From Saksenaea vasiformis B4078 (Eukaryota > Mucoromycota > Mucoromycetes > Mucorales > Saksenaeaceae), in contig JNDT01001762.1 in NCBI GenBank assembly GCA_000697055.1, positions 1-17,296 on the forward strand: a stretch of DNA of 17,296 bases, written 5' to 3'. Numbering within the stretch: position 1 is the stretch's first letter; every line of letters starts with the position of its first letter. The translations under genes and the position numbers were made by a program. Shown piece by piece: positions 1-10,119 of the stretch. Under the pieces are notes generated by a model. The model saw nothing but the letters and a program-made list of their open reading frames with translations, had not been told where the DNA came from and did not search any database.

Positions 1-1136
1 ATAGACGTACCAAGCACCAACTGGATACAAGCATAGAAGAATGTTTGTGAAAAAAGAATAGGCATTGGTTCGCGGTTAGAAGCCAAAACTTGCAGCACAT
101 AATATGAAGCAAAACACTGAGGTTTGACAGCAACTTCTCGCTGAAAATCGACCAAGTCGTCGACATGTCGTATAAATTCAGCACTCTGGTTTGGTGTTAG
201 CTGTAACACGGTGCTTAGGCCAATCTTTCGGACAAATCTCTGGTATTTGTCACCCAATGTATGTTTGAGCCTCTCTTCGAGTGACTCAATATGATATGGG
301 CACTGTCGATGTCTCCGGGAGGCGTGAGGGACTTGATCATCGTAGTACCCTTTTGCAACACAGGTAGGACACCGTTTCGACACGTCTACGTTTTGAACGG
401 CTTCTCTACGCTGACGTTTTCCCCGACGTCTCTCAGCTTTCCCTACTGTTTTCTCAGCCTCAAAAAGCTTTCGCTTACGATGGCTCCTGAATGCTGTATT
501 GTCTACGAATATGTATTAGAAAATAGATAAAATATCATCTATTGTGCTTGCCTTCCTGAGCAGTAGGGTCCAAGTTTTTGGTTAAGGGATATTGCCGGCT
601 TCGGGCATCGCGGTGGCCTAATCTGTGGCATCGCTTGCATACAACTATCAGATAATAAGGGTATGTGAGCTAGCTTTGTAAGGGAAGCATCATAGCACTA
701 CCTTGTTCCTGCTCCTTTGCCTCTTGTTCAAGCTTTTCCGCCTTTTCACGCTTTTTCTGTAGGATTATATCCAAAGGCGACATACCAGAGTAGCGATGTC
801 CGACGGGCTCGGGACGACGGGCAGATTTAGCTGGCAGCAGCTAGCGAGGCGGTACCGGTACGGTGGAGGGACCTGCCTCCGATGTTCCACTATGACTGGC
901 TACGCGGCGGCTCTCTGTGATAGCCGCCTGAAGTTCTATGTGCTCTGTCTCACTTGGAGATGGATTCATAAGCAATGCTGAGTGCTCTTTCATTCCAACT
1001 TACGATGTATCCGGACTGGGCGACTTTTCTGTTATTATCGCTTTCTCTTTCCTAAAGACCTGTTATCAGAGCACGCATTTTCAAACTTAAGTGCATAGCT
1101 ACAAAAGTACCCTTTTTGCTTTCTTTTCGGTGGCAT
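1..1136 (-). CDS. Zinc-knuckle multi-copy family protein, 5' part, truncated by window edge
   Basis: Function unknown. Spliced model on the minus strand: exons 1111-1136, 1004-1051, 702-952, 552-644 and 1-502, with introns of 59, 51, 57 and 49 nt and consistent phases. The last intron (503-551) is GC-AG. The ATG at 1136 opens MPPKRKQKG, a basic nuclear-type start; a short charged coiled stretch (KKREKAEKLEQEAKEQEQ) follows, then two Cys/His clusters: CKRCHRLGHRDARSR in exon 4 and, in exon 5, a CPTC...H...CPYH cluster near 290-360. The rest is helical and continues past base 1. I recognise this arrangement from proteins expanded in Mucorales and often near mobile elements, but cannot name a family. 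An in-frame TAG at 841-843 breaks exon 3, unless a 42-nt phase-1 intron (831-872, weak donor GTCCCT) removes it; that keeps the frame. It is therefore either a recent pseudogene or a gene with one more small intron. Confidence 0.55.
503..551 (-). other. GC-AG intron in the zinc-knuckle gene
   Basis: A 49-nt intron with donor GAAG|GCAAGC and acceptor TTCGTAG|AC. No GT donor near the end of exon 4 keeps the frame, and the GC donor joins phase 1 to phase 1 exactly, giving GAC at the joint. GC-AG introns with an AG|GCAAG donor are the commonest non-canonical class. Confidence 0.5.
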
Positions 1137-1510
1137 CCTTGGAAGTGGAAGATAGAGTTTTCAAAGTAACGGTGTATTATATATCATAACGCTTCTTTGT
1201 CTGATAAATTTTCCAATCAAGCTGGTGCTCAGCTGACAGCATTTTGTACTTTATCAATCCCGCCACGCTTTACAGTTTTCTACATCAAACTAGCATCCGA
1301 CTGGATTAAATGCAGTAAGCTGATCACTTCATTCTGCAAAGATTGTTATTCAGCTATAGGTGCATCTTTGTCTGCTTCATACGCAAGACACTGGAGAAGA
1401 GTACTTGGAGAGTTCTTCATTTTTCTAAACGGCATTTAGTCCGTCCAAACTAACTTTTTCCACTTGTTAATGATCTAATTTTTTAGGGAAGTCGTCGTTG
1501 TAGACTTTGC
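1137..1510. other. Intergenic region upstream of the zinc-knuckle gene
   Basis: No supportable gene. On the minus strand an AT-rich GATATATAATAC motif lies about 35-50 bases upstream of the ATG at 1136 and could be the core promoter. The plus-strand open stretch at 1197-1439 has no recognisable domain. Confidence 0.3.
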
Positions 1511-1783
1511 TTAGATGACTTGTTGACTTTCGACTGGCAGTGCATCTGCAATTTCATTTCATGTTGCGCGGCGACTTCTCTTCCTCTCTCATTAAGCCTC
1601 GAATTTTACGCTGCCACAGTATTTTTGGTCTTCCAGATCCTTTCGATCGTTCAACCGAACTTCGCGTTTCACAGTTATGTAAGACGTTATAGACAGTTCT
1701 TAAATGCGCCGAAGCTTTGCTTGCAATCTCTTTTGGTAATTACAGCAGCTTGATGAAATCCTGTTTTTCTCTTCATTCGTCAA
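1511..1783 (-). mobile_element. Decayed Tc1/mariner-type transposase fragment (N-terminal DNA-binding part)
   Basis: Read on the minus strand, three pieces in shifted frames line up with the N-terminus of Tc1-like transposases. LTNEEKNRI (about 1757-1783) matches the usual start of the first helix. From 1739 to 1557 a 61-codon open frame contains LPKEIASKAS, RTVYNVLHN and then GSGRPK, which is the helix-turn-helix followed by the GRPR-type AT-hook linker. A one-base shift then gives EIADALPVESQQVI (1555-1514), matching the second HTH. Stops and frameshifts separate the pieces, so it cannot make a transposase. I see no DDE catalytic region and no terminal inverted repeats, so this is a 5' fossil. 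Confidence 0.6.
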
Positions 1784-2348
1784 ATGCACAATACACAGGT
1801 TGAATAAGATAACGCGCTTAACGCGCCATTTTTTTTGTCAGGTGACTGTACTACGCCATATTATGTTGTCGCCAGGTGCATTGTCAGGGATATGCATACA
1901 TAATGATCATTCTAAAGTCCTTTTACTATCAAAATTGTGAATTCGCACCTTGTGCTGAAAGATAGTCCTCAGGTCCTCGCCCGTTGTTGCAACGTTTCAA
2001 CTACTCTAGAAGCATCGGAATGGATTTTGCATCCATCAGCAATGCAATATGATGTTCTGCTGCAGCTGACGTACTAAATGTGCATATTTATTATGTTTTC
2101 CTTGCCGCCAGCCTAGGTGTTTTGCAGACGGAAAATTTATTCAATAAAAGTGCGCAAATAAGTGTTCACGGTTAGTAGCGTAAAATCCAAACAGCGACAT
2201 TACTCTTTCGGGAGATAATTTAGAAAGGAAGCGGATCTAATGGTTGAAAATAGATACAATCGGCGAAAAGATAAGATGGGTATAGACAATTAAGGGAGAT
2301 CGTTGTAGAGATCGTGGGGTGGGCACGCGGGACTGGGCAAACCAATCG
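1784..2348. other. Intergenic region, no gene seen
   Basis: Only short open stretches on either strand. It lies downstream of the DUF1640 gene stop (2349, minus strand), so the part next to it is probably its 3' UTR. Confidence 0.4.
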
Positions 2349-3376
2349 TTACAGCTCCATGTCTGCGTATGTCAACGTCGGGTCAATCAAAGTGGAGGGT
2401 GATTTTGAAACAACGTGGGCTGATTCACTACGCCAGCGAAGTGTTGAAAGCCCATATCCTAATAGCGATACGCTCATGGTGGCAAAAACAGCGCCAACTG
2501 CGATGGCATGATGGTCAATAAACCAAATTAAGTGTTGCTCTTTCACTTACTTAGGCCTTTCCAGATCGATTGCCACTTAAGCGCTTCTAGAGACATATGG
2601 CAATCTCCCAACAGTACTGTTAATCTATTATTTATGATTTGGGTAGCAAGCTGTGTTGATTTATGTTCTTGGCGTGCTTCCGCTCGGTATTCATTCATGC
2701 TTAGTTCGACTTCTGCTTGCATTGCCGCCAAGTCTTCATGCAGTCGGTGCTCTAACGATTCTATATCTCGCGCAAGTGAAGCAAGTTCAGACTTCAATAA
2801 CGTTGCGTCGTTTCGTCGCATTATTTGGACTTCGTTACGTATCTCAGCAATAGCACCTCGTAATAAGTGTGTCTCCTAAAAATCTATAAGTCGGCCTGTA
2901 TAGCTATACTAGACACTTACATTATCAAGCTGAGACCTCGGCAGCATAGTTGCCTCGGCTTCAGACAAACTGGTACCTTATGTGAGCAAGCACAGATATA
3001 ACGAAAGAATAACTTTTTCAGCTCACCTCATTCGCAATTGATGTTGCATGAGCTCCATCAGTAATTTGGATTCAGGTCGAGTAAAACCGCCTTCCTTCTC
3101 TAGTTTGTCGGCAAGGGCATATGTATCGAAATAATGGAATACATGCTCTTCATGAGGTTGTTCCTGACGATTGTAATTAACGGCGACAGGTGGAGGTGGA
3201 GGAGGAGCAGCCAAGGAAATAACTCGTTCATGTTTAGGAGCAACCCTTTCAAAGAGCATTTCGACCGGAAGGGTGGCGCCAAGCATGCTATCTTCAGAAC
3301 TGCTTTCAGGCTGTCGTCTCGCAGGCGATGCTGACGATACGTAATAGACTTTGCGAAGGTATTGCGTGCATGGCAT
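2349..3376 (-). CDS. DUF1640/CCDC90 family mitochondrial coiled-coil membrane protein (MCUR1/FMP32-like)
   Basis: Minus-strand exons 3027-3376, 2921-2969, 2551-2875 and 2349-2497; introns of 57, 45 and 53 nt, all GT-AG with matching phases; product 290 aa. The first about 25 residues (MPCTQYLRKVYYVSSASPAR) are basic with no acidic residue, as expected of a mitochondrial presequence. A proline run lies near 58-63. The family signature starts at about 80 with FHYFDTYALADKLEKEGGFTR, followed by coiled coil at about 125-240 (ETHLLRGAIAEIRNEV, LARDIESLEHRLHEDLAAM). One hydrophobic segment at about 243-261 is followed by a 30-residue polar tail, longer than in animal CCDC90 proteins, which end just after the membrane helix. 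Family members sit in the inner membrane; human MCUR1 is linked to calcium uniporter regulation and yeast Fmp32 to cytochrome oxidase assembly. Which role applies here cannot be told from sequence. No in-frame ATG lies between the upstream stop and the chosen start. Confidence 0.9.
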
Positions 3377-3599
3377 GGATTGAGGGCGAAGGAATGCTAT
3401 TAGGTGGGGAGTTAATAGGTCATAATAGTTTGGCTATTCTTTTGTACCTTGGAGAGTGGTGGGTCTAACGATCATTTTTAAGAGAATTGGAAAGAAAGAT
3501 AAGGATCATCGACGGTTGCACCTGGCCAACGTGAAGATGCGGGGTTGCATGTGAATTCTATAAATAGTTGTCACCAATCAAAAATGGATTGCATAATCA
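3377..3599. other. Promoter-side intergenic region of the DUF1640 gene
   Basis: Upstream of the minus-strand start at 3376. A run of non-stop codons extends the frame upstream but contains no ATG. No clear regulatory motif recognised. Confidence 0.3.
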
Positions 3600-3666
3600 A
3601 CGAGGTTCTGGGCGTGTCAGCAACCTGAGTTCGAGTCTGCGAGCCTTCCCACTACGCTATCTCCGA
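3600..3666 (-). other. tRNA-like fragment (degenerate tRNA or SINE head)
   Basis: On the minus strand, starting about 3666, TCGGAGATAGCGTAGTGGGA resembles the 5' half of a serine-type tRNA. TAGCGTAGTGGG fits the pol III A-box consensus TRGYNNARNNGG at every position. It is followed by AAGGC and an anticodon-arm-like AGACTCGAACTC. The T-arm and the 3' acceptor strand are missing, so it is not a functional tRNA. It could be a tRNA relic, the head of a tRNA-derived SINE, or chance. Confidence 0.25.
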
Positions 3667-4915
3667 AACATGGCCTATTGTAAGCGCAAGTGGATCTAGG
3701 AACGCGTTGCACCTTCTTGCGAGGAGCATTCAGAGTCCGTGTACCAGTTGGGATAGCTATTCTATCAGTATCGCCTTTCGAGTGGCGCCATTTACCTGCA
3801 GATGGAGCTTTCAAAGCGATCATGCCGATATCGTTGCCCTACGCTGAGCTGGCACTACATGCACAAGCAATAAATCAGCAAGGAACCTCATGAGCTAGCA
3901 TGAGCACACTCCATGTGAGCCTAAGGCTGAATCCAAACGAACTTTGCGATTTCATCAAGCTCCATTGTCATCAGTGCGAGCTAAGGTCCATCGAAACGCG
4001 ACTAGGAAGTACTCTCCGGATGAACGTCCCACGTCTCGAAAAAGTATCTTAAACGATGTACTGGTGAAGAACTGTCTCATAATCTTAACCGCGGATCTAC
4101 AGCGGTAGCAACTCGTCAAAGTGATCGCCAGCGGATTCTTGCCGTGACTACCCAACGTGGGCGGACCACCTATGTCTTTGTGCTGTGCATAGAGATTTCC
4201 TATTTCGTCGCCCCTCAAAGGGTATCGAAGAAGCATATCCAGCCGTATCTAGCCATAGTCGTGCGCAGTTTTATATCTGACTTGATTCCTGGTCGTTTGA
4301 TTCAATATTAGATGATGTTACCAGACTGGGCAGTAGGGTTCCTACTTTTGCTCTCCATAATCTGCCCTTGACACAATGGGGAGCTCAACATAAAGAAATA
4401 CGCCGCTCGCAATACGCCATCGGATTGACGCAAATGATCAATTTACCAGCCTATGTCCGTCTGGAACTAATGTAAATGCACATGCCGTGCTTGTTAATGT
4501 AATTCCAAAAGTAACCATGAAAATCCGCCAAGAATATTCGTGCCTGGCATCGCAGTAAGTTCGGTGCAAGCTTCAAAAATCGTCTTTTGCACATCATCCA
4601 TACATCTCGAGATTTCATTCTCCTTTCTGTAAAAAACATCAATCATTATCGTTCTACTTTGATGGCAACATGTGCGATGTCATTAGCTTGCACGGACAAA
4701 TCAGATAGCCACACTGCATGTGGAACATGACAACAGTGTTGTACCTTCATGTATCCGCATTTGTGGTGCGACACACCTCACGCGTGGCGGACATTCAAAT
4801 GATAAATCACATGACAAATTTGCCCTTGTGTTTTTGTTTTGTTTTTAGAGCGACGCGCTTTTTCTTTCTTTGTTTACCAACCCCTCTCTCTTTCTCAACT
4901 TTTTGAACTAAGACC
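3667..4915. other. Gene-poor region with coding-looking fragments, upstream of COX12
   Basis: No intact gene. A plus-strand frame at 4281-4472 stays open for 64 codons and looks protein-like (VPTFALHNLPLTQWGAQHKE), with no starting ATG and no recognised family. Another plus-strand stretch at about 4085-4310 (STAVATRQSDRQRILAVTTQ) has a similar look. Both may be decayed coding sequence. The minus-strand open stretches at 3617-3823 and 3955-4236 show no domain. Confidence 0.3.
4828..4915 (+). promoter_or_regulatory. Pyrimidine-rich leader/core promoter of COX12
   Basis: The about 90 bases before the COX12 ATG are strongly T/C-rich (TTTTTCTTTCTTTG, CCCCTCTCTCTTTCTC) and end in ACTAAGACC before ATG. 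CT-rich blocks just upstream of the start are common in well-expressed fungal genes. The boundary is approximate. Confidence 0.35.
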
Positions 4916-5421
4916 ATGGCCGACGCTGAACAGACTACCGTCAAGTTGACTACCGGTAAACGATATTATATAATTGTTTATACGAAAACTAAACTTGTTA
5001 CTATCTCTAGCTGGTTTCGACGCTCGGTAAATTACTGTCAACTACCTCGAAAAAGACCTTGTCTAATGCAATAACCTTTTTTTAATCTTCCCTTTATAGC
5101 TTCCCTAACACCAACCAGACCAAGCAGTACGTTTTTATCGAACATATTCCACCATCCATTTCTTGCTAACGATAATGTGCAACTAGCTGCTGGCAAAACT
5201 ATGTCGACTACTACAAGTGTATCTCCGCCCGTGGTGAAGATTTCGCTCCCTGCAAGCAGTTCTGGAGAGCTTATCACAGCTTGTGCCCCAACGAATGGGT
5301 AAGATCTTCATTTTTATTGAGGAGTAAGGGCATGGCGGTTTGACTGACGGTGTGTCATTAGATCGAGAAGTGGGAGACCCAGAGAGAAGAAGGAACCAAC
5401 CCCTCCAACTTCAGCATCTAG
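4916..5421 (+). CDS. COX12: Cytochrome c oxidase subunit VIb (Cox12/COX6B)
   Basis: Nuclear-encoded subunit of respiratory complex IV, on the intermembrane-space face at the dimer interface. Five exons: 4916-4955, 5011-5026, 5100-5126, 5187-5298 and 5362-5421; introns of 55, 73, 60 and 63 nt, all GT-AG with compatible phases. The product is 84 aa (yeast Cox12 is 83). Key parts: TAGFDARFPNTNQTKHCW in the N-terminal third, then a CX9C (Cys29-Cys39, around WQNYVDYYK) and a CX10C (around KQFWRAYHSL). This is the twin-cysteine pattern of the family, oxidised by the Mia40 relay on import. It ends EKWETQREEGTNPSNFSI. There is no cleavable presequence, as expected. Exons 2 and 3 are micro-exons of 16 and 27 nt that automatic gene calling easily misses. 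ATG context GACCATGG is strong. Confidence 0.96.
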
Positions 5422-6397
5422 ACGTTATGGATGGTTTAGAGGATCCATAGGTGAAAATACTTTTGTATTTGTTTGCAATCATGCAATGAAACTAAAAAGA
5501 ATACATATGCTACGTTGATTCTTATCCGATCAATATAACGAGTGTTGTCGATCGCACTGCATAACTTCGGTTAGTTATGAAATCGATAAAATAATCATGT
5601 CTTTTACCTGACACCTTAATCGCTCGGATATTCTGCTGGAGTTCTATTCCGCGATTTACTTAAATCCTGTCGATGTTTGATTTTCAGTGCGTGACCCTGT
5701 ACTGAACCAAAAAGAAAAACGAATATTGTTGCTGGTGTGTAACCATTGTGTGTGTAGACCCTGGAGATCGTTAAATAGTGTGTTCCCATAAGCGATAAAG
5801 GTCAATTCCCTGCATAGGGTTCTTTATCATTTATTGAGTGCATTTTACGCTAACCTGTATAAGTCGTGCATCTGTGGAGCGTCAAGTTTGCTTTACTGAA
5901 GAATAGAATCTATGACACTTAACTATTGAATTGGCGGTAACTCCATACTTTACTTACTCAATGATAGGCGAAAAGCACCACTAGAGTCAAATGGTTCAGG
6001 ACAAGGTCAGCCAAGGTAAACCATAGACAAGATCTTGGACATGTACTTCATCAGAAATACATACCGGCAATGTTAGAGAGAAACAGAGCCAAAGAAAAAA
6101 AAGAAGAAGCTATGCATCCGATTAAACTAAACCCCTGTCGTTGCGACGGAGCATCGAAGAACTGTTAACCAATAATACACCATCGTAATGCGTTTTGAGT
6201 TGGTGCACAAGGTCTACTTCCCACGTCAGATTCAAAGCTACACTCCGCAAAGTGTAGGACTTTTTGACGTGGTTCGAACAATCGGTGGTTCTCCCCAGCT
6301 TTGTGCTAACAGTAGAAACCCAAAATTCAGACGCATAAACTGAAAAGAGAAATGCCATTTCGTTCACTGAATTTATTACATTGCACAGATCGGCTAA
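5422..6397. other. Tail-to-tail intergenic region between COX12 and the ATPase gene
   Basis: Both flanking genes end here, so much of it is probably 3' UTR and terminator. The minus-strand open stretch 6122-6367 (81 codons, ATG) directly follows the ATPase stop and has no recognisable domain; I take it as 3' UTR or chance. A short plus-strand start at 5992 (MVQDKVSQ before a GTAAAC donor) leads nowhere convincing. Confidence 0.4.
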
Positions 6398-9342
6398 TCA
6401 AAGCAGTAATTTATCTACTGGATGAAATTCTAGGGGTTTCATTGTTTTTCGCTTGATGAACTTGTAGGCCTCTCCATAGAAAATGAATAATAGAGTGAGA
6501 CCTAGGGAAAGGCCCCATTCCCAAGTGATACCCATCATATGGAAACCTTTGATCGGAACTTCAGGGACGTACAAGAACACGACAATAAGCGCCAAGTTGG
6601 CTATGATGGTCAAGATAAACGGACGAGTCTTCAACGACTTCGTCAACCCCTCACGATTCCATTCAGATTTACGATGACTACGACAGTGTGGCATGCCGCA
6701 GAGAACGACAAGATTCAATGTTAACAGCAGACAGGCACGGGCACGGAAAAACGAATCGCATAGACCTGGTTTATAGGCAGTGTCACAATCGTCACCTTGT
6801 ACTCCATTTCCTATAGTGTAAAGTGGAACAAGGAAGGAAATGAGGCCTGCAATAGCTGTTCCGATCGTGTAGGCCAGTGTGTCCATAATGATTTCTCGAT
6901 TGAAGATACTTTCTGTCGGCGGTCGTGGGGGTTCCAGCATGACAGTCGGGGAGGCTGGTTCAGTACTGAGAACGCCAGCAGGGGGAGTCACGGCCACGAA
7001 CATGTAGATCAGTTGAATAATATACACTGGTGCCGCTGTCTTCCCAGAAGGATCACGTATAGCGAGGCAAACCAAGAGAATAAACCAGAGTGCGATTAAA
7101 CCGATCCAGTAATACATGAGGAATCGTTGCATGTTCTGGTACAGTCGCCGGCCCTCTGCAATAGCCCGGATAATAGTCGCAAAGTTATCGTCGGTTAGGA
7201 TAATATCCGAAGCTTGTTTAGCAACGTCGCTACCATTTTCACCCATAGCAATTCCCACATCTGCTAAGCGCAAGGAAGGTGAGTCATTGACGCCATCACC
7301 TGTCATAGCCGAGATATATCGTCGACGGGCAGCGGCCTGTATCATCTTGACTTTCGTGTCGGGAGAGCAACGGGCGACAACAAACGGCAATCTTTCCAAT
7401 TTATCGATCTCTTCGTCCGACATGGCATCGAATTGAGTACCTGTCATAACAAGCTTCTTCATCTGCTCAGGTGACATTGTCTTCTCGTTTAGGATGTTCA
7501 CTTCCTTAGCTATGACTGTCGCTGTCTTTTCATGATCTCCTGTCAACATGTGAACCGTAATTCCGGCTTGGTGGGCTTCACGCACTGCCTCTCGCGACTC
7601 TGGCCGAGGGGGATCGTAAATACCGACGAGGCCGATAAACTTCAGATCTTGTTCAATAGATTGACGTGGTTGCTTAGCAATATCTTGCAGATCTTCGAGT
7701 GTACGGCTCGCCATGGCAATCACGCGAAGACCTTTGGCTGCAAGTTTCTCAACGGTTGCATAGATCTCGGCCTCCGAATGCACGTCAGCACACAATGGCA
7801 GCACTCGCTCAGCCGCACCCTTGGTAAAGACAAAGCCCTTCGTTTTGCTTTGATGGACATAAACGGTTGACATACATTTGATTTGTGAGTCAAACTGATA
7901 CTCTGTCACCAAGTCCCAGCCTGCTTCCGTTAAAGTAGGTTTCCCCATGTTGAACTTGTGAGCAAAGACCTGCAGCGCAACCTCGGTAGGAGCGCCGGTA
8001 GAACTCCATTCCTGCTCCGTTTCGACGTCTTTCTCGTCGTCCTTCTTGTCACCCTTGGAACGTTGTTGAATACTTGACATATTGCACAATGAAGAGCAAA
8101 GCAGCAGTCGCTGGATATCGGTTGGAAGATGGTTCTTGTCCACCGGCGAGCTGTTTTCTGCGCTGATGTCTTCCTTGTCTAGTGATTCGTGATGATACAT
8201 CTCGCCCTCAGGCACAAGCCCCCTTCCTGTCACGTAAAAAAATCCTTGATCTGGGGTCCAGAATCGTACGACAACCATTTTGGCCAACGTCAATGTCCCA
8301 GTCTTGTCCGAAAAGATAGTGGTTAAGGAACCAAGCGTTTCCAGACATTTCAGTTTGCGCACTAGTGCCTTCTGCTTTGTCATCTCCTTGCCGCCAAGCA
8401 CTAGAGACAAGGTCATGACTGTGGTCAAACCGGCAGGAAGGGTAGACATGGCCATAGTCACTGCATACATGCCAATATCGTAATTAGGCTGGAACTTGAC
8501 CGATGCAAGGACAATAAGGGCGCTGATGATCGAGAGGCCAAGCAAGAAAACATACATTTTGTTTAACGATTTTTGCAGTCGAGTCATATCATTTTCACCA
8601 GCATCGCTCAGTCTTTTCGCGACCTTCCCGATCTCGGTATCCATTCCTATCGCAACCACAATCGCTTTTCCTCGACCTTTAGAGATAACGGTAGAGCTAT
8701 AGATCATGTTGAGGCGGTCTCCCAAAGGTTGGTCTACAGAGTCATATGTTTACACACGTGTTCAGGTAACCTAGAACCGTACTACATACTAGGGTCATCA
8801 AAAACCATCAGCTCTTTCTGAACCGGGACAGATTCTCCAGTCAATAGTGCTTCGTCCGCTTCGACGTTAGATACAGTAATAAGGCGCGCATCAGCAGCAA
8901 CGGAGTCACCCTCTTTGATGAGCATAATATCACCAGTTACGATCTCTCTGCTGGGAATGGTCTGCTCTATTCCATCACGTAATACGGTAGCCATCGGTGA
9001 AGAAAGTCCTTTAAGTGCTGCCAGAGTCTGTTCGGCCGAGTATTCTTGCGAAAACGACATATACAGATTAATGACAGAAATACCTACGAGCAACGAGCCG
9101 CTGATGTTATCCTTCAAAACGTAGGCCACGACACCAAAAGCCAAAAACACCCAATTCATGAGATCCAGAAATTGACGTAACAGAATTCTGATCCATCGTG
9201 GGCCACCCCTCTCTGATAGCTGGTTAAAGCCAAACCGAGCTTGCCTCTCTGACACCTCTGCGCTGCTCAACCCGTCTGACGGCGAAGTATCAAATTTACG
9301 TAGTAGCTGCTCGATCGACTGGGTGTGCCAAGTGGATGACAT
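6398..9342 (-). CDS. P-type ATPase, type II, ENA-like (subfamily IID) Na+/K+ efflux pump
   Basis: Two exons, 8790-9342 and 6398-8733, with a 56-nt GTATGT...GTAG intron (8734-8789, phase 1); product 962 aa. The cation-ATPase N-terminal domain spans about 5-75 and the actuator TGES is at 168-171. The TM4 region reads STLPAGL (about 281-287). The phosphorylation motif SDKTGTLT places the aspartate near 327; KGAAE (about 489) lies in the nucleotide domain, MLTGDHEK near 580-587, and the hinge TGDGVND at 662-668. About four membrane segments follow. PAGL instead of the PEGL of Ca2+ pumps, LETLGSLTTIFSDKTG before and after the aspartate loop, and FRARA near the C-terminus point to the fungal ENA group, which exports Na+ or K+ at the plasma membrane (some members act in inner membranes). 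At 962 aa it is slightly shorter than typical ENA proteins. All catalytic residues are present. It diverges from the Slm-type gene across 777 bp. Confidence 0.9.
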
Positions 9343-10119
9343 CTTTTCATCGATCGTTCACTGATATGTAATTTTCGATTGTCGCTGTTTTTCATCATCA
9401 TTTATAAAAAACGAAAGGTTACACGAACCCTGACCTTCACAGGATGGGGAGACGATGACGGAAGTTAAGCTCAACTGAATGAGAGAAGCGTTGATCCATA
9501 CGGCCTTTATAGACTATCTTCGATACCGACCATGGTACCATTTTGCCCTGTTATATGCCGAAAATATTATTCCTTGCACAAAGCATGAAGGTCAGACAAG
9601 CCTGCCGCAGCAACGGAGACAAATTGAAGGAATTTGAGCACGGATTTCCTGTTGTTCTGCTGCGCCATCAACCACGTTTCACACTCACCAAAACAGAGCT
9701 TGATCTGTCACCAGCAGCCATAACAGAGGTATGCATATTTGTTCCATTTTACGTGGTATCGTTTATTTATTTGTTTTAACTTGTATCCATATCATACTCT
9801 CATATGAGCCTTTTGGATGAAAGTGTCCTATTTCCTTTTACGTTGCATGAGATCTGCACGAAATACATCATCCCAAATAGACATGTTGAGGATATTCGGT
9901 TCGGAAAAATGTAACGGAACTCGGAAAAATCGCCAATGTTTACGTTCCTTGAAAGCCCGTTTAGATCGACAATGGTGTTAAAATTTACCTTGAGCTACCA
10001 TAGTCTCATGCTGTTAATATCTGGCATGGATTTGCAATATGGCTAGAGTTAAAAGGCAAAACTTAATTATCTGCTCAGACGGATTTATTCTTCTTTGTTC
10101 CTTGTTGTACGAAAGCAAA
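9343..10119. other. Divergent promoter region between the ENA-like ATPase and Slm-type genes
   Basis: Holds the upstream regions of both genes. One plus-strand open frame begins with ATG at 9555 and stays open to about 9779 (MPKILFLAQSMKVRQACRSN...); a GTATGC at 9729 could be a splice donor in phase 0. I recognise no family and no good acceptor or second exon, so I do not call it a gene. An ATG at 10039 is in frame with the Slm-type gene and would add 27 residues. Confidence 0.35.

Noticed and set aside
1197..1439. Plus-strand open frame containing HWRRVLGEFFIFLN, faintly like the WRRVLFSDE region of Tc1 transposases
   Set aside because: It is on the opposite strand to the Tc1 fossil, lacks the catalytic acidic residues and has no other matching motif.
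3690..4236. Open frames on both strands between the DUF1640 gene and COX12
   Set aside because: No domain, no convincing splice partners; overlapping frames of similar length on opposite strands point to chance.
5992..6115. Possible tiny spliced gene (MVQDKVSQ, then a lysine-rich second exon)
   Set aside because: About 22 codons, several possible acceptors, no family recognised; low-complexity AAGAAG makes open frames likely by chance.
6122..6367. Minus-strand 81-codon frame just after the ATPase stop
   Set aside because: No domain, no splice link to the ATPase and position fits a 3' UTR.
7116..7870. Plus-strand open frames of about 100 codons opposite the ATPase
   Set aside because: Shadows of a conserved long coding frame on the other strand.
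9555..9779. Plus-strand frame with a possible GTATGC donor at 9729
   Set aside because: No matching acceptor or second exon and no recognisable protein; kept only as a note in the intergenic entry.
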